Shown in pieces: positions 43,065-51,852 of a DNA stretch of 64,000 bases. The notes under the pieces are model-generated. The model searched no databases, was not told where the DNA came from, and worked only from the letters and a program-made list of their open reading frames with translations. Numbering within the stretch: the first letter of the stretch is position 1; each line of letters begins with the position of its first letter. Source of the DNA: Chitinophaga silvatica (GTDB lineage Bacteria; Bacteroidota; Bacteroidia; Chitinophagales; Chitinophagaceae); the NCBI RefSeq assembly GCF_003419895.1, contig NZ_QPMM01000002.1, positions 434,001-498,000 on the forward strand, in the 5' to 3' direction. The position numbers and the translations under genes were made by a program.

Positions 43065-43853
43065 ATGATTTCGCATCTTTCCTGGCGAACAGTTACCGCC
43101 ATGCTGTTTATCGCCTGCTCAATCGTGGCATGCTCGAAGAATGACAACAAAAATGAAATAATAGATCCCGGAGAAACCTCCACTACTGTAAAAACAGGCA
43201 TATACAAGGTTGTAAACCTGGTAGCAGATACTAATGCAACATCTGCAGGTAACGCAGTAGAACTCTATTATAATCTTGAAGAAAACAAAGTAGTTCCTGC
43301 TTCGCTAAAACAAACCAACAAATGGGATATAGTTTTCTATGGTATTTATAACAGTAGTGTATATCCTAATAATGGCGCTGCTGTTGGATCTCCGGGTTAT
43401 GGTGGCCCCGGTACCGCCAGGATTTACGTTGTAACAGACCGGCAGTTCGATGCCCAGTATTATGATGTAACCAACTTCAAACCTATTAGCCTTCCCATTC
43501 CAAGGGAATTATGGAACACTGCATTCAATGCAGTAAAAACAGTTCCGGTTACCGATGAGAAAATGGTTGTAAGAGATGCAGGACTGGATCACTTTCAAAA
43601 CAACTTCGATGGTTGGGGATACTACGACTTCTATGGGTCGCTGTTTCCAGGCGATCCTAAGAAAACTCATGTCGTGTATGCGTTACCGAGAGTAATCATC
43701 GTAAAAACAGTTAAGGGACATTATGCGAAAGTTATTATAGAAAATATATACAAAGACAATCCGGAAAATCCGAACAGGGATAATAAGCCCGGATATGTAA
43801 CATTCCGTTACGCCATTCAGATGGATGGTAGTAAAAACTTAGACATTCAATAA
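43065..43853 (+). CDS. HmuY-family lipoprotein, copy 2
   Basis: A 262-residue lipoprotein (signal MISHLSWRTVTAMLFIACSI with lipid Cys in VACSKND). It shares the HmuY layout of the preceding gene: KWDIVFYGIYNSSVYPNNGA, GSPGYGGPGTARIYVVTDRQ, VPVTDEK, GWGYYDFYGSLFPGDPKKTH, then ALPRVIIVKTVKGHYAKVII and GYVTFRYAIQMDGSKNLD. It is longer in the middle than copy 1 (a stretch around DHFQNNFDGW). It starts 24 bases after copy 1. Several distinct copies suggest different heme sources or a relay along the surface; this is inference. Confidence 0.85.
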   Translation: MISHLSWRTVTAMLFIACSIVACSKNDNKNEIIDPGETSTTVKTGIYKVVNLVADTNATSAGNAVELYYNLEENKVVPASLKQTNKWDIVFYGIYNSSVYPNNGAAVGSPGYGGPGTARIYVVTDRQFDAQYYDVTNFKPISLPIPRELWNTAFNAVKTVPVTDEKMVVRDAGLDHFQNNFDGWGYYDFYGSLFPGDPKKTHVVYALPRVIIVKTVKGHYAKVIIENIYKDNPENPNRDNKPGYVTFRYAIQMDGSKNLDIQ

Positions 43854-43873
43854 TCCTGCCTGACAGCACCATT

Positions 43874-44617
43874 ATGAAAAAAATTTACCAAAGACTTGCA
43901 GCCGTATTACTGATATTTTCGGCCTGCACCAAAACAGAAACCATTCCATTCACTCCGGAAGCAGACAACCAGCTGCTGGAATATAAAATTGTGAATGTTC
44001 AGGGAACTCCGATTTATGGAGCAATCAACCAGGCAGATAGTTCTGTAACTATATATCTGCCCTTTTATTTACAGCTGACAATATTGGAACCCGAACTTAA
44101 GGTAAGTGACGGTGCCACCATTACCCCCGCATCTGGTACTATGATTGAAGATCTGCTGGATTTTTTCCGCAATGGCAGAACGATAAAATACAATGTAAAA
44201 GGAAAGGCCGGTAATGTAAAAGGATATACACTACATATTCAGGTGCAACAACCAGATCTGACGGTTAAGGAAATAACAACAGATCCTGCAAATCCGGTTA
44301 CCTATAATATAGACATGAAGGCATTCTTCGATAGTTTCAGCTTCACGTTAAATGGCGCTGGTTTCGCTTCCAATCTCGATATGATAAAGGTTGTATTGGT
44401 TGATGAACAAAATAAAGAATATGGTCCGCTGGATATTAGCCAGTTTAATACAACAGATCTCACTACTCTTTCTTTCAGCATCACTCAATATAAAAATATG
44501 TCGAGTGCTATTTTGGCTACTTTACCTGCTACAGGCTTATATAAGGTAAGAATTTATTCATACGCGAAAGTGGCTACTACACAAAATTCTATTCGAATAA
44601 ATCTTCTTAACAAGTAA
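43874..44617 (+). CDS. Surface lipoprotein with Ig-like N-terminal domain, paralog 1
   Basis: A 247-residue lipoprotein (MKKIYQRLAAVLLIFSAC, Cys18). The N-terminal part (about 30-120: DSSVTIYLPFYLQLTILEPE, LKVSDGATITPASGT, GYTLHIQVQQPDLT) is a beta-sandwich-like module common in Bacteroidota lipoproteins. The second half (FSFTLNGAGFASNLDMIKVV, ATLPATGLYKVRIYSYAK) is a further beta-rich, TIG-like domain. The following gene has the same N-terminal module, so the two are paralogs. It lies inside the HmuY operon, 20 bases after copy 2. It binds something at the surface, but no ligand can be named. Confidence 0.75.
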   Translation: MKKIYQRLAAVLLIFSACTKTETIPFTPEADNQLLEYKIVNVQGTPIYGAINQADSSVTIYLPFYLQLTILEPELKVSDGATITPASGTMIEDLLDFFRNGRTIKYNVKGKAGNVKGYTLHIQVQQPDLTVKEITTDPANPVTYNIDMKAFFDSFSFTLNGAGFASNLDMIKVVLVDEQNKEYGPLDISQFNTTDLTTLSFSITQYKNMSSAILATLPATGLYKVRIYSYAKVATTQNSIRINLLNK

Positions 44618-44629
44618 TAATTATTAAGC

Positions 44630-45649
44630 ATGAACCGGATAAACCGATTTATATATTTAAGCTTATTGGTGGCATTGATCATCTCCTGTAAGAAAGAAAC
44701 AGAATATGCTAATTCTCCATATAATAAAATTGAAAGCTTCGCTATTACAACAAGTGGTAATACAATAAGTGCAGCGTTGAGCGGAGACAGTATCATTGTT
44801 TACTGGCCTGCATACATAGTACTTCCTGAAACCGTATCGCCTGTAGTTAAAGTATCAGAAAATGCAACACTTACTCCGGCTTCCGGAACAGGTGTGGCAC
44901 TGGCAACAGGTACTAAATACACAGTGAAATCACAGGAGGGAAAAACGAAAGATTACTTTCTCAAACTGGTGATCAATCAACCTGGTATTCAGATTAATGA
45001 AAATGCCACCTACGCTGTTGAAAAAGGCGGCACTTTTTCTATAAATACTAACAGAGATGTAAAATTTCTTATCGAGGATGTTGCAAAAACAAAAGTATTC
45101 CTGGTAGATAATAATGACAAGGAAGTGGAATTGGTTTTAGCCTTTAATGAAAGAGGAGGTATTCGTTTTGCTGATATAACGGTACCTCAGAATATCAGCT
45201 TAAGTGAAGGAGGGTATAAACTGAAGTTTAGTAGTGGCCAATCAGTTTTTACAACCAGTACGGCTATTGTGGGTATTCTTTATCCGGTGGTTAATTATCC
45301 GAAAGCAGATGCTTTGAATACAGATGTTACGGTTAAAAGAGGCGGGAATATCGTTTTCAAGGGAACAGGCTTTATTGGTATGCAGGATGCCTATATCTGG
45401 GGTTATACAGCTACCTGGCAAATTCATGATATCGGTTCATTTAAAGCAGTAAGTTCTACGGGTACTACTACTACGTATCAGGTACCTGCAGATTTTCCTT
45501 TAGGTACTTATCAACTTGATGGCTATGATGAACACGGAATGTTTATTCAGCTCAGAACCAGTGATTTCTTCAGAAGCTGGAATCATTTGAATCCAACAAA
45601 GAATTATGTAAATGTAAACGGATCTGCAAAGATCACAATTACAGATTAG
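44630..45649 (+). CDS. Surface lipoprotein with Ig-like N-terminal domain, paralog 2
   Basis: A 339-residue lipoprotein (MNRINRFIYLSLLVALIISC, Cys20). Its first 120 residues match paralog 1: DSIIVYWPAYIVLPETVSPV, VKVSENATLTPASGTGVALA, GKTKDYFLKLVINQPGIQI. Two more beta domains follow (GGYKLKFSSGQSVFTTSTAI and VKRGGNIVFKGTGFIGMQDA), the last of TIG type. It starts 12 bases after paralog 1. The operon therefore encodes two kinds of surface lipoprotein, HmuY-like and Ig-like. Function unknown beyond that. Confidence 0.75.
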   Translation: MNRINRFIYLSLLVALIISCKKETEYANSPYNKIESFAITTSGNTISAALSGDSIIVYWPAYIVLPETVSPVVKVSENATLTPASGTGVALATGTKYTVKSQEGKTKDYFLKLVINQPGIQINENATYAVEKGGTFSINTNRDVKFLIEDVAKTKVFLVDNNDKEVELVLAFNERGGIRFADITVPQNISLSEGGYKLKFSSGQSVFTTSTAIVGILYPVVNYPKADALNTDVTVKRGGNIVFKGTGFIGMQDAYIWGYTATWQIHDIGSFKAVSSTGTTTTYQVPADFPLGTYQLDGYDEHGMFIQLRTSDFFRSWNHLNPTKNYVNVNGSAKITITD

Positions 45650-45712
45650 ATATAAACTTGTTACAGCAGTAAACTATGTATTAGTTCACTTTTTTCAATC
45701 CCCCTATTTGTT

Positions 45713-46417
45713 ATGACCAAAATAACCAGAAACTTTAGTAAGTTAACTTGGATGCTGGCAGGAGCAGGGTTCCTGTTCCTGGCATCTTGCTCAAAGGATC
45801 AGAATGTGACTGCGCCAACTCTTCAACCTCTTAGTGGTACTGCCCATGCAAGTATTACGGTGCCGGACGGAGGAAGTGCAAATATCACAAACAATAATGG
45901 ACAGGGTAAAGTTTACCGGGATGGTAGCGTTTACCGTGTAGAGAATTTCAGACAAACATATGTTTCAGATACCGGGCAACCTGCTGCCGGTACTTTCTTC
46001 TGGCGTTTTTCAGACAATGATGCCGGAACTATTACCAGTTATAATATTAAGTTTTCGGGTGTTGCAACGGGAGATATTTCCGCTGCCAGCACAGATACCT
46101 TAAGGTATGTAGATATAGCTTTTGCAAGTGTAACTGCATCCAACTGGGCTACGGCGCAGGTACCGGTAGCCAACACTATAGGTATGAATAGTGTAACCGG
46201 TACCGGTGTACCTCCTGCAGTTTTGGCTTTAGCCAATGGCAAAGGATGGTATACCTATAACTGGAGCTTAGGGCATACTGTTATACCGGTTAGTAATCGT
46301 ACCCTGTTGTTTAAAACAGGAAGTACTTTGATAGCATTCGAAATTATTTCTATCTATCAAAATCAGGTAGTAGGTGGACCTTTCCCATATTACCACTTCC
46401 GTTATAAGGCTTTGTAA
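45713..46417 (+). CDS. HmuY-family lipoprotein, copy 3
   Basis: A 234-residue lipoprotein (signal LSKLTWMLAGAGFLFLASC-like, lipid Cys26). It keeps the HmuY ending: GKGWYTYNWSLGHTVIPVSN, RTLLFKTGSTLIAFEIISIY and YYHFRYKAL, parallel to GLGWFFYSLNNHICVPVRNR in copy 1. The N-terminal two-thirds are diverged (TFFWRFSDNDAGTITSYNIK). His in SLGHTVIP aligns with NNHICVP of copy 1, a candidate heme ligand. Last gene of the operon, followed by a hairpin terminator. Confidence 0.78.
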   Translation: MTKITRNFSKLTWMLAGAGFLFLASCSKDQNVTAPTLQPLSGTAHASITVPDGGSANITNNNGQGKVYRDGSVYRVENFRQTYVSDTGQPAAGTFFWRFSDNDAGTITSYNIKFSGVATGDISAASTDTLRYVDIAFASVTASNWATAQVPVANTIGMNSVTGTGVPPAVLALANGKGWYTYNWSLGHTVIPVSNRTLLFKTGSTLIAFEIISIYQNQVVGGPFPYYHFRYKAL

Positions 46418-46448
46418 TTATCGATGCTGCTGTAACATTATTATAAAC

Positions 46449-46476
46449 AGGGCTGGCCAAGAATTGGTCAGCCCTT
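46449..46476 (+). terminator. Terminator of the HmuY lipoprotein operon
   Basis: GGGCTGGCCAA, loop GAA, TTGGTCAGCCC: eleven positions with one mismatch; the T tract after it is weak (TTGATATTT). Confidence 0.7.
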
Positions 46477-46564
46477 GATATTTAGATTGTGATTTTAATT
46501 TTGATATTGTAGATAGATGATAGAAGTAGTTAGAAATCAATAAGAAAAGTATATTGATAAAAAT

Positions 46565-46600
46565 AAAATAGGCTGAATCAAATGATCCAGCCTATTTTTT
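46565..46600 (-). terminator. sucC terminator
   Basis: AAATAGGCTG and CAGCCTATTT with inner ATCA/TGAT pairing, flanked by A on the left and T on the right, so it works for sucC (minus strand) and for read-through from the other side. Confidence 0.85.
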
Positions 46601-46623
46601 ATAGAGAATTATGTTATTTGTAA

Positions 46624-47835
46624 TTAAGCAACTGCTTTATTTACCAGGTCAGCAGCTTCGCTGAGGAGGATAGCAGATTGTACTTTCAGACCGCTTTGTT
46701 CGATGAGCGCTTTAGCTTCAGCAGCGTTAGTACCTTGCAGACGTACAATGATTGGAACGTTGATGTTGCCGATAGATTTGTAAGCATCGATTACACCCTG
46801 AGCAACCCTGTCGCAACGTACGATACCACCAAAGATATTGATAAGGATCGCTTTTACTTTAGGATCTTTCAGAATGATACGGAAGCCTGCTTCTACGGTT
46901 TGAGCGTTTGCAGTACCACCAACATCCAGGAAGTTAGCAGGTTCGCCACCGCTTAATTTAATCATGTCCATAGTTGCCATGGCCAAACCAGCACCATTTA
47001 CCATACAACCTACGTTACCATCTAATTTAACGAAGTTGAGGTTGTATTTGCTGGCTTCTACTTCTGTAGGATCTTCTTCAGAAATATCGCGTAATGCTTC
47101 CAGATCAGGATGACGCATTAAGGCGTTATCATCCAGGTTTACTTTTGCATCAACTGCAATGATTTTATCGTCGCTGGTTTTGAACAGTGGGTTGATTTCC
47201 AACATACTGCAATCCAGACCTACATATGCATTATAGAGATTGGTAACGAATTTTACCATGTTTTTGAAAGCTTCGCCGCTCAAACCTAAGTTGAAAGCGA
47301 TGTTGCGTGCCTGAAAAGGTTGAAGGGTCATATTAGGCTTAACCCATTCTTTAAAGATTTTTTCAGGAGTAGAATGTGCTACCTCTTCGATATCCATACC
47401 ACCTTCGGTAGAGTACATGATAACGTTTTCGGCTTTAGCGCGGTCTAACAGAATAGACAGGTAGAATTCTTTTACCGGATTTGCGCCAGGATAGTAAACA
47501 TCTTGTGCTACTAACACCTTGTTTACCAATTTACCAGCTTCGCCGGTTTGGATGGTCACCAGAGTGCCGCCCAGGATATTTCCAGCAATGGTTTTAATTT
47601 CTTCAGCATTTTTTCCTACAGCCACACCTCTTTGCTCAGTACCACGGATTTTACCTTTACCGCGTCCTCCGGCATGGATTTGGGCCTTTACAACGGCAAA
47701 TTCATTACCAAATTGTACTTTAAGCTGCTTATAAGCTTCCGCAGCCGCTTCAGGAGTATCCACCGGAATACCTTCCTGTACCGGTACATTATATTTTTTC
47801 AACAGTTCTTTAGCCTGGTACTCGTGTAAGTTCAT
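46624..47835 (-). CDS. sucC: Succinyl-CoA synthetase beta subunit
   Basis: TCA-cycle enzyme subunit that with SucD makes succinate and ATP or GTP from succinyl-CoA. The 403-residue protein shows MNLHEYQAKELLKKYNVPVQ, the ATP-grasp features VVKAQIHAGGRGKGKIRG, the CoA-ligase core MLEINPLF, DAKVNLDDNALMRHPDLEAL, GNVGCMVNGAGLAMATMDMI and LDVGGTANAQTVEAGFRI, and ends in VNIFGGI-type sequence (LINIFGGIVRCDRVAQGVID). No sucD is adjacent, so the subunits are encoded apart. The TCA theme returns with the isocitrate dehydrogenases at 56-59 kb. Confidence 0.96.
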   Translation of the reverse strand: MNLHEYQAKELLKKYNVPVQEGIPVDTPEAAAEAYKQLKVQFGNEFAVVKAQIHAGGRGKGKIRGTEQRGVAVGKNAEEIKTIAGNILGGTLVTIQTGEAGKLVNKVLVAQDVYYPGANPVKEFYLSILLDRAKAENVIMYSTEGGMDIEEVAHSTPEKIFKEWVKPNMTLQPFQARNIAFNLGLSGEAFKNMVKFVTNLYNAYVGLDCSMLEINPLFKTSDDKIIAVDAKVNLDDNALMRHPDLEALRDISEEDPTEVEASKYNLNFVKLDGNVGCMVNGAGLAMATMDMIKLSGGEPANFLDVGGTANAQTVEAGFRIILKDPKVKAILINIFGGIVRCDRVAQGVIDAYKSIGNINVPIIVRLQGTNAAEAKALIEQSGLKVQSAILLSEAADLVNKAVA

Positions 47836-47909
47836 CGGAATAAAATTTGCCGCTAAAATAGGTCATTATGTTTTAAATATAAAACTGCATTCATTTGTGA
47901 ATTAAAAAA

Positions 47910-47917
47910 TAACTTTG
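47910..47917 (+). promoter_or_regulatory. Promoter -7 element of the purine nucleoside phosphorylase
   Basis: TAACTTTG, 45 bases before the ATG at 47962; the nearest TTG is only 12 bases upstream, not 19. Confidence 0.45.
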
Positions 47918-47961
47918 CACGGGCATAAATTTGTTCCGATCTTATTTAATAGCATAAACTA

Positions 47962-48783
47962 ATGAGTGAATTAACAGCAAACATTGCGGCAGCGGAGGAG
48001 TATATCAGGAAGTTTTGGAATGAAAAACCCGTAGCTGGTATTATTTTAGGTAGTGGACTGGGTAATTTGGCGGCAGATATTGAGCAACCTATTGCTATAC
48101 CATACAGCGATATTCCACATTTTCCTGTTTCTACAGTGGAAGGCCACTCCGGCCAACTGATTTTGGGGTATATGCAGGGCAAGCCGGTAGTTGCAATGGC
48201 TGGAAGATTTCACTTTTATGAAGGATTTTCCATGCAGCAGGTTACTTTTCCTGTAAGAGTGATGAAAGCACTGGGAATCCATACTCTTTTTATCTCAAAC
48301 GCCGCAGGTGGAATGAATTCCGGCTTTAAGGTGGGTGATTTAATGGTTATTAAAGACCATATTAACCTGCAACCTGAACATCCGCTGAGAGGTAAAAACG
48401 ATGAAAACCTGGGTCCAAGGTTCCCGGATATGAGCGAACCTTATACAAAAACGTTAATTCTTTCTGCCTTTGAAATTGCAAAGGCGAATAACATACATTT
48501 GCACAGTGGTGTCTATGTTGGGGTGCAGGGACCAACCTTTGAAACAAGAGCAGAATATCGCTATATGCATATCATAGGTGGTGATGCTGTTGGAATGAGT
48601 ACTGTTCCTGAAGTGATAGTAGCTGTGCATGCCGGATTGAAAGTATTTGCCATGAGCGTTATTACCGATATCGGTATCCGTGAGGAGGAAAACGTAATTA
48701 CACATGAAGAAGTACTGGCAGCAGCGAAAGACGCAGAACCAAAGCTAACACTTATCTTTAGAGAATTAATCCGGCAACTATAA
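47962..48783 (+). CDS. Purine nucleoside phosphorylase, trimeric (PNP-I) type
   Basis: Cleaves inosine/guanosine with phosphate to the base and ribose-1-phosphate in purine salvage. The 273-residue protein has the phosphate loop IILGSGLGNLAADIEQP, RFHFYEGFSMQQVTFPVRVM with the catalytic-site His, NAAGGMNSGFKVGDLMVIKD and HINL, and the base/ribose site GPTFETRAEYRYMHIIGGDA with VGMSTVPEVIVA, and ITDIG. This is the low-molecular-mass, 6-oxopurine-specific type. It starts an apparent operon with the putative porin 19 bases downstream. Strong family match. Confidence 0.95.
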   Translation: MSELTANIAAAEEYIRKFWNEKPVAGIILGSGLGNLAADIEQPIAIPYSDIPHFPVSTVEGHSGQLILGYMQGKPVVAMAGRFHFYEGFSMQQVTFPVRVMKALGIHTLFISNAAGGMNSGFKVGDLMVIKDHINLQPEHPLRGKNDENLGPRFPDMSEPYTKTLILSAFEIAKANNIHLHSGVYVGVQGPTFETRAEYRYMHIIGGDAVGMSTVPEVIVAVHAGLKVFAMSVITDIGIREEENVITHEEVLAAAKDAEPKLTLIFRELIRQL

Positions 48784-48802
48784 ACGCTTTTGTTACTTTC
48801 GG

Positions 48803-50782
48803 ATGAGGCAATTTTTCATTTTTACAGCGCTGCTGTTTTTTTGTGGGAATCAATTAAAAGCCCAATTTAATTCGGGCCGTTTTGGCAATATGGGCGGCGG
48901 TATGGGCGGTGGCGGCAGCAGCAAAATGCAGCGCGATACTTCCAAACACGAACACGAACCGGATACTTTAACAATTACGTATAAACTACTCGGTGAGCCA
49001 ACTTCATACAGAATAGATTCCTCGATTAACGACTTTCAGACTAATTATCAGAAAGTACCATCTAACTATACTTTATTGGGAAGTATAGGTAATCCTGCAT
49101 ATAATACTATTTATACTCCTATCTTAAAACCCGGATTTGATGCCGGTTTTCATGCATATGATGTGTATATGAACACTCATAAGGATGCTAAATTCTATTA
49201 TACCAACAGGCCTTATACCGAATTGCAATATCTGGTAGGAAGTAAACAGGAACAGGTTATTGGGGTAAGTCATACTCAGAATCGTACCGAACGTTTCAAC
49301 TTTGCTTTCGATTATAGAAAAATAAATACACAGGGTTATTTCCGTTCTCAGAATACCAGCCACGATTTTTATAGAATCACCAGCAGGTATCAAACTAAGA
49401 ATAAACGCGCCAATACCTACATGAGCTTCTACTTTAATAAAATTAATGGAGGAGAAAATGGCGGTATCAGAAGCGATACTTTCCTGGATAATTCGAACTT
49501 TAAACAACGGAAAACCATTCCGGTTAATATTGGTAACAGCGCTTCTCAAACCTATTCACTCTTCAACAGCGTTATTCCTACCAAATCGACCTATAAACAA
49601 ACCGGTTTCCTCATTCAACAACAGTACGACTTTGGCCATGGCGATACTATTCATGTAAACGATACAACGGATTATTATAAGTATGATCCGGTTTTCAGAA
49701 TACAGTATACATTCAACCTCGAAAATGGGAACTATGGGTTTATAGATAATACACCGGATACCGCCTTCTATGTAAACCATTACAATTTCCAACCAGGAGA
49801 TACTGTTCGTGCCCAGCATGTATGGAGAATGATTTCCAATGATTTATCACTCATTCAGTTTCCCGTGCGAGGCAACCTCGGCCACTTTATCAATGTAGGG
49901 GCCCGGTTCGAATCCCTGAATGGTACATTCCTGGATGCAAGTGTAAACTTTGGTAACCTGGCTTTACATGGAGAATACCGGAATAAAACCCGGAACCAGA
50001 AATGGGATTTCTCCGCCAAAGGTGAATTTTATGTAGTTGGACAAAATATAGGAGATTATAGCGTTTCCGGTATGTTAAAACGACATATCAATGATTTACT
50101 GGGAGATGTCAGATTGTCGGCCATTAACGTAAATAGAGAACCAAACTACGTTTATAAATATTTTAACAGTAATAGAGATGCCTGGTATAATACCAGCCTG
50201 GCCAAAGAAAATATCACTTTATTACAGTTTGCTACAGATAATACAAAATTAAAATACAATTTATCTGTAAACTATTATCTGTTTACTAATTACACCTATT
50301 TCCGTGATTATTTTCATAGTGCCCAATCCAATTCCCTGTTTAACCTCCTGCAGGTAATACTAAGTAAGAAGTTCAGTGCCAATGCTTTCAGCTGGTATCT
50401 TGATCTGGCATTTCAACAGATTCATGGTAACGCTCCTCTTAATGTACCAGCTTTATGGACAAGAAACAGAATCGGATTCGAGAAAACTATATATAAGAAC
50501 CTAAACCTGTTTACAGGTCTGGAATTAAGATATAATACAGGGTATTTTGCCGATGATTATTCTCCTTTATTAGGACAGTTTATCTATCAGCAAAACCAGA
50601 AAATAACCAATAATTTACCAGATATTGCTGCATTTGCGAACTTTAGGATTAAATCCTTCACAGCCTATGTTAGGGCAGAAAATCTGAATACCTTCATAAG
50701 TACAAATAACTTTGCTGCTCCTTTATATCCTGAAAACAACTTTGCATTCAGACTTGGGCTGCGGTGGTGGTTCATTAATTAA
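48803..50782 (+). CDS. Putative outer-membrane porin (Bacteroidota 'putative porin' family)
   Basis: A 659-residue exported beta-barrel protein. Signal MRQFFIFTALLFFCGNQLKA, then a Gly/Met-rich stretch (FGNMGGGMGGGGSSKMQ) and amphipathic strands with aromatic edges throughout (RFNFAFDYRKINTQGYFRSQ; TYMSFYFNKINGGENGGIRS; LSVNYYLFTNYTYFRDYFHS), ending FAFRLGLRWWFIN with a C-terminal aromatic residue typical of outer-membrane barrels. In Bacteroidota a gene of this family often follows purine nucleoside phosphorylase, so nucleoside uptake is a possible role. That is a context inference; no channel specificity can be read. Confidence 0.78.
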   Translation: MRQFFIFTALLFFCGNQLKAQFNSGRFGNMGGGMGGGGSSKMQRDTSKHEHEPDTLTITYKLLGEPTSYRIDSSINDFQTNYQKVPSNYTLLGSIGNPAYNTIYTPILKPGFDAGFHAYDVYMNTHKDAKFYYTNRPYTELQYLVGSKQEQVIGVSHTQNRTERFNFAFDYRKINTQGYFRSQNTSHDFYRITSRYQTKNKRANTYMSFYFNKINGGENGGIRSDTFLDNSNFKQRKTIPVNIGNSASQTYSLFNSVIPTKSTYKQTGFLIQQQYDFGHGDTIHVNDTTDYYKYDPVFRIQYTFNLENGNYGFIDNTPDTAFYVNHYNFQPGDTVRAQHVWRMISNDLSLIQFPVRGNLGHFINVGARFESLNGTFLDASVNFGNLALHGEYRNKTRNQKWDFSAKGEFYVVGQNIGDYSVSGMLKRHINDLLGDVRLSAINVNREPNYVYKYFNSNRDAWYNTSLAKENITLLQFATDNTKLKYNLSVNYYLFTNYTYFRDYFHSAQSNSLFNLLQVILSKKFSANAFSWYLDLAFQQIHGNAPLNVPALWTRNRIGFEKTIYKNLNLFTGLELRYNTGYFADDYSPLLGQFIYQQNQKITNNLPDIAAFANFRIKSFTAYVRAENLNTFISTNNFAAPLYPENNFAFRLGLRWWFIN

Positions 50783-50802
50783 GGTTGAACCACTTTTTTT
50801 AG

Positions 50803-50810
50803 TATTTTTG
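50803..50810 (+). promoter_or_regulatory. Promoter -7 element of the metal operon
   Basis: TATTTTTG, ten bases before the ATG at 50820, so the transcript would be nearly leaderless. No TTG at the standard distance. Confidence 0.45.
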
Positions 50811-50819
50811 TAAATCATC

Positions 50820-51206
50820 ATGAAACGATTTTTCGCCATATTACTTGCTTCACTGTATATCACGCTCACGGGCGGGGTTGCAGTGAATGTGCATTATTGT
50901 ATGGGAAAACTGGCAGCAGTTGATTTACAAAGCAAGCCGGTTGACTTATGCAATAAATGCAAAAAGCCGGCGAAAGGCATGGATTGTTGTAAAGATGAAG
51001 TGAAGTTTTGTAAACTCACTTCATCACATCAGGCCGCAAAGGTTGCCCAACAAGTTTTCTCTGCACCGATAGATTTACAACTACCTGTAAAAATCTTACC
51101 TGTTCCATCAATTCAAAGCCTGGTGGCTTTATCTGATGCGCAACACGCCCCACCAGATATAGGCGCTTCTTCGCTTATTATTCGCAATTGCACATTTAGG
51201 ATTTGA
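50820..51206 (+). CDS. HYC_CC_PP family protein
   Basis: A 128-residue exported protein that shows all three motifs that name the family: HYC in VNVHYCMGKLAAVD, CC in KGMDCCKDEVKFCK, and PP in AQHAPPDIGAS. It also has CNKCKKP. The signal is MKRFFAILLASLYITLTGGV. In my knowledge, such small Cys-rich proteins occur next to copper or heavy-metal genes in Bacteroidota, and this is the case here: an HMA-domain protein, a barrel protein and an HMA-AraC regulator follow on the same strand. A role in periplasmic metal binding is likely but unproved. Its stop codon lies in the left arm of a long stem (51200-51282). Confidence 0.85.
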   Translation: MKRFFAILLASLYITLTGGVAVNVHYCMGKLAAVDLQSKPVDLCNKCKKPAKGMDCCKDEVKFCKLTSSHQAAKVAQQVFSAPIDLQLPVKILPVPSIQSLVALSDAQHAPPDIGASSLIIRNCTFRI

Positions 51207-51282
51207 TACCAGCAACCTTAATCAGTTGTTGAATGGCATTGTTATGCCATTATGTATTACATATTTATTTAGGTATCAAATC
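51200..51282 (+). promoter_or_regulatory. Nested RNA stem between the HYC_CC_PP and HMA genes
   Basis: GATTTGATACC (51200-51210) and GGTATCAAATC (51272-51282) form an 11-base perfect stem; inside it AATGGCAT-TGTT-ATGCCATT (51232-51251) forms a perfect 8-base hairpin. The left arm includes the stop codon of the upstream gene and the right arm ends eight bases before the next ATG, so the fold could govern processing or translation in this metal operon. No T tract follows, so it is not a plain terminator. Confidence 0.55.
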
Positions 51283-51289
51283 AATAATC

Positions 51290-51838
51290 ATGAAATTCTT
51301 ATCTCTTATAATTCTTGCAATAGGTATCTCTTTTGCAGCAAATGCCCAACAATTCAAAAAAGCTAGTTTACAAGCTTCCGGCCTTACCTGTGCCATGTGT
51401 CAGAAAGCCACATTCGAAGCATTGGCATCATTGCCTTTTGTAGATAAAATAGACACAGATCTTGACAATACTTCTTTCGTTTTGTCTTTCAAACCCGATG
51501 TTCCGGTGAGCATTGATGCCATCAAAAATAAAGTGGAAGATGCGGGGTTTTCAGTGGCTAAATTGGTAATGACAGCTAATTTCGAAGGCTTGAATGTAAA
51601 GAATGATGAGCATGTATCCTTCGCAGGAAGCACTCTTCACTTCATGGATGTTAAGCCTCAAACATTAAATGGAGAAAAGCAGTTAACAGTTATCGACAAA
51701 GATTTTGTCTCCAATAAACAATTCAAAAAATTCAGTACAACTACAACAATGTCTTGCTACCAGACAGGAAAAATGGGTGATTGTTGCAAACCAGAAGGCG
51801 CAAAAGCCGCTAACCGGATTTATCACGTCACCATTTAA
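51290..51838 (+). CDS. Exported heavy-metal-associated (HMA) domain protein
   Basis: A 182-residue protein; I start at ATG 51290 (MKFLSLIILAIGISFAANAQ, a clean signal peptide) and not at the upstream ATG, which would run through the intercistronic stem. The HMA domain at about 22-90 has the metal motif SGLTCAMCQKATFEALA (CxxC) and the ferredoxin-like pattern VSIDAIKNKVEDAGFSVAKL. The C-terminal half has a second Cys group, MSCYQTGKMGDCCKPEG. It should bind copper or another soft metal in the periplasm. It is the second gene of the metal operon. Confidence 0.85.
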   Translation: MKFLSLIILAIGISFAANAQQFKKASLQASGLTCAMCQKATFEALASLPFVDKIDTDLDNTSFVLSFKPDVPVSIDAIKNKVEDAGFSVAKLVMTANFEGLNVKNDEHVSFAGSTLHFMDVKPQTLNGEKQLTVIDKDFVSNKQFKKFSTTTTMSCYQTGKMGDCCKPEGAKAANRIYHVTI

Positions 51839-51852
51839 GCTAAGTTATTGGT

